Shown piece after piece: positions 61,976-64,000 of a stretch of DNA of 64,000 nt; the stretch's first letter is position 1; each line of letters opens with the position of its first letter. This stretch comes from Hydractinia symbiolongicarpus (lineage: Eukaryota; Cnidaria; Hydrozoa; Anthoathecata; Hydractiniidae). A program made the position numbers and the translations under genes. The stretch lies in assembly GCF_029227915.1 (NCBI RefSeq), contig NC_079889.1, positions 7,068,001 through 7,132,000 of the forward strand. Direction: 5' to 3'. The notes below the pieces were generated by a model, which saw nothing but the letters and a program-made list of their open reading frames with translations, searched no databases and was not told the DNA's origin.

Positions 61976-62929
61976 TATGTTATATATTAATAGCCTTGCG
62001 TGAGTAAAACTGTGAGTCCATGACACAAAGTACGGGTCACTTTCTTACGACGTGGTGTTACGCTAAAATTTACCAAGTTAAAGAAACGCAAATCAGGGGG
62101 CTACTATTTAAACATTTAATTCTCTTTTCTTGTTATTGTAAAAAATAAAAGTCTTTTTTATTATATTAAAACTAATTTTTATTTTATTTTTAAATGCTTT
62201 TATATGTTTTTTTGTTTTAAAAGCCCCGTTGGTAGTTATAGATAGAATAATTTAATTTTACCTCCGGTTTACCATGCGCGCGCGTATCTAACGAAAACAA
62301 GTTATTTATCAACTGAAAAAAGAAAACCGAAACGAAGAAGGTTGTCTCTTTTTCAAAGTAATCCTGAAAAAAGTTATTTCAAAAAATGTTTACTCAACAT
62401 GAGGTTAGATTAAAGCTTATTTGTTTCTTCAATATTTTCTATTTTTTTTGTTATGGGACCGAGGTTGCTTTCTTTTTAAAAAGAACTATCGAATTCAAAT
62501 GATAATTCGAATCTAAAATGTAAAAAACAAAATTGTTTTTGTAGAACGGCTTTTGTTGTCGGGCGAGTATAAAAAGTTTAAGTTGTTGTTATAAATATTT
62601 GTTACAAAGAAGAAAAACGTACGATGATATAAAGTCAAAAAGAGAACTGATTTGAAATATATCAGACAATTTAGCTAGCTAGCTATACATTTTTGATTTG
62701 TTTTCTTTGGGATGAAGCGGAGTTTAGTAATCGAAATAAAAAGCTGATGACTTTTATCCAGAGAACGCTAGCTAGCTCCAAGAAAGCGAATAAAAGCAGG
62801 TGTGTTGTTTAGATTATCTGGTAGAGAATTGATTTTAGGTAAATAACGATATTTAGGCCGTTTACACTTTCAAAGCTAAACTTTCCCTTAAATATGAAGC
62901 GAAATATGTTTTGTCTTGCGCCTGGACAT

Positions 62930-63435
62930 ATTCTTTTTAGTAAGAATATACTCATGGTCAGTTAAAAATATCTTAGGAATATGTCCAGCCTCGATTGTTT
63001 GTTCTAAATATAAAAATAATTTGCCAATAGCTATAGCAACATATATCAAGTTTTATTTTATTGAGGCATTATATATTTTTAGGCCACGAGGATAGTATTT
63101 GTCAAGAAAGTTAAGAATTTTTTTTGTAAGAATATCCTCTAAACAATGTGTCAGAATATCCTAAGAATATGTCTAAGCTTGATTGTTTGTTTTAATATAA
63201 AAATGTGTATGATGCACAAATTTAATTAGAAATTTACTTTTTTATTGCGTATATATCTCACAAACTAAACCTTTTTCTGTCCAAAGCAATGGGCCGTTAC
63301 TTGAAGCAGAATTTGCCATTAGTTATAACAACTTATAGCAAGCTTTATTTTATTAATATAGCCCTGCTAAAATTATATTAGGAACAATAAGAATAGTATT
63401 TGTCAAGAAAGTTAAGATTATTAAGGCTGAAACGG
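62930..63435. repeat. Tandem duplication, about 310-bp unit
   Basis: The blocks around 62985-63120 and 63175-63430 share GATTGTTTGTT, then ATAAAAAT, AATTTGCCA and AGTATTTGTCAAGAAAGTTA. Non-coding AT-rich repeat. Confidence 0.5.
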
Positions 63436-64000
63436 AATAACACAATTCTTATAAAATACAAGGTGTATATCCAGATAAGAATTTTGTAAACTATAAAAAT
63501 AATTTTTCCGTTGTTACTGCTTTTAACGCTAAGACGTGGGCTATGTCGTTATAATAAACCTTAATGTAAACAAAGTTAAATCAATGTTTACATCTGTTAC
63601 TCTACCGTTTAAAATATTATTCGATTCTTAAATTCGAAAACACTGCATTGTTATCATGCACGGCACATTTGAGCATTGGGAGGGTTGCTGTATGCAATAG
63701 ACTAAATAGCTAATTTGGTATGATCGTATGATGCATTAGAAACTGTATCTTGTGGAAATTTTGCAATAACGTTTTTTGTCTGACTTAACGATTTTTCTAA
63801 TGTCTGGTATACCACTTTCCCTGGTGTACTTCTGGCATGGCAAAGCAAGTATATAGTTTTAGCAGATTTACATTTTTACATAACCGTTGTTAGCCACCTC
63901 CGATTTTGTTAGACCTTTTGCATTTTTATTTGTTGTTGCACCTGCCTATATTTTTAAGCTGCTTCAGCGGGTATAAATATAACGCAGATTGTGAGCAACC

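Overview
Low-GC eukaryotic (animal) genomic DNA that is mostly mobile-element debris. One host gene looks intact: a GFI1-type SNAG/C2H2 zinc-finger transcription factor at 54.9-56.1 kb, with its exons split by a GT...AG intron. The element content (Polintons, ISL2EU-type THAP/YqaJ transposons, RecQ-like helicase fragments, Helitron ends, a CR1/L2-like LINE) together with the zinc-finger protein suggests a cnidarian, probably hydrozoan. This is inferred from remembered family resemblance; no search was run.

Layout. 0-2.9 kb: ISL2EU-type transposon, with a SWIM-YqaJ-PHD gene on + facing a THAP/DDE transposase on -. 4.5-5.7 kb: 3' part of a non-LTR retrotransposon. 5.7-21.7 kb: an old Polinton (called D here) split by a younger, nearly complete Polinton (A, 6093-21379, inverted repeats of about 195 bp). 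21.7-26.8 kb: microsatellite, a small Helitron, a RecQ-like helicase fragment and other repeats. 26.8-27.1 kb: a very long AAT microsatellite. 27.1-36.46 kb: Polinton B, truncated at both ends, closely related to A and inverted relative to it. 36.46-45.1 kb: Polinton C, more diverged and rearranged. 45.1-54.8 kb: another RecQ-like fragment, two miniature inverted-repeat elements, a foldback-like element and a second THAP/DDE fragment. 54.9-56.1 kb: the GFI1-like gene. 56.2-64 kb: Helitron 3' ends and tandem repeats.

The Polinton copies read as one virus-like gene set: protein-primed DNA polymerase B, packaging ATPase, retrovirus-type integrase, a probable major capsid protein, a probable minor (penton-like) capsid protein, a BRO-N protein, several zinc-binding proteins and several small membrane proteins. 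No adenain-like maturation protease was recognised. Adjacent genes are packed tightly, often with a TATAATAAA-like box directly at the ATG, and capsid-region genes occur as divergent or convergent pairs. Copy A also carries an HNH endonuclease module with giant-virus-style zinc repeats, and an intact acidic gene missing from B and C. The A polymerase has lost its palm region and most A genes are broken. B keeps several small genes open. Copy A landed inside a gene of copy D, which dates D as older.
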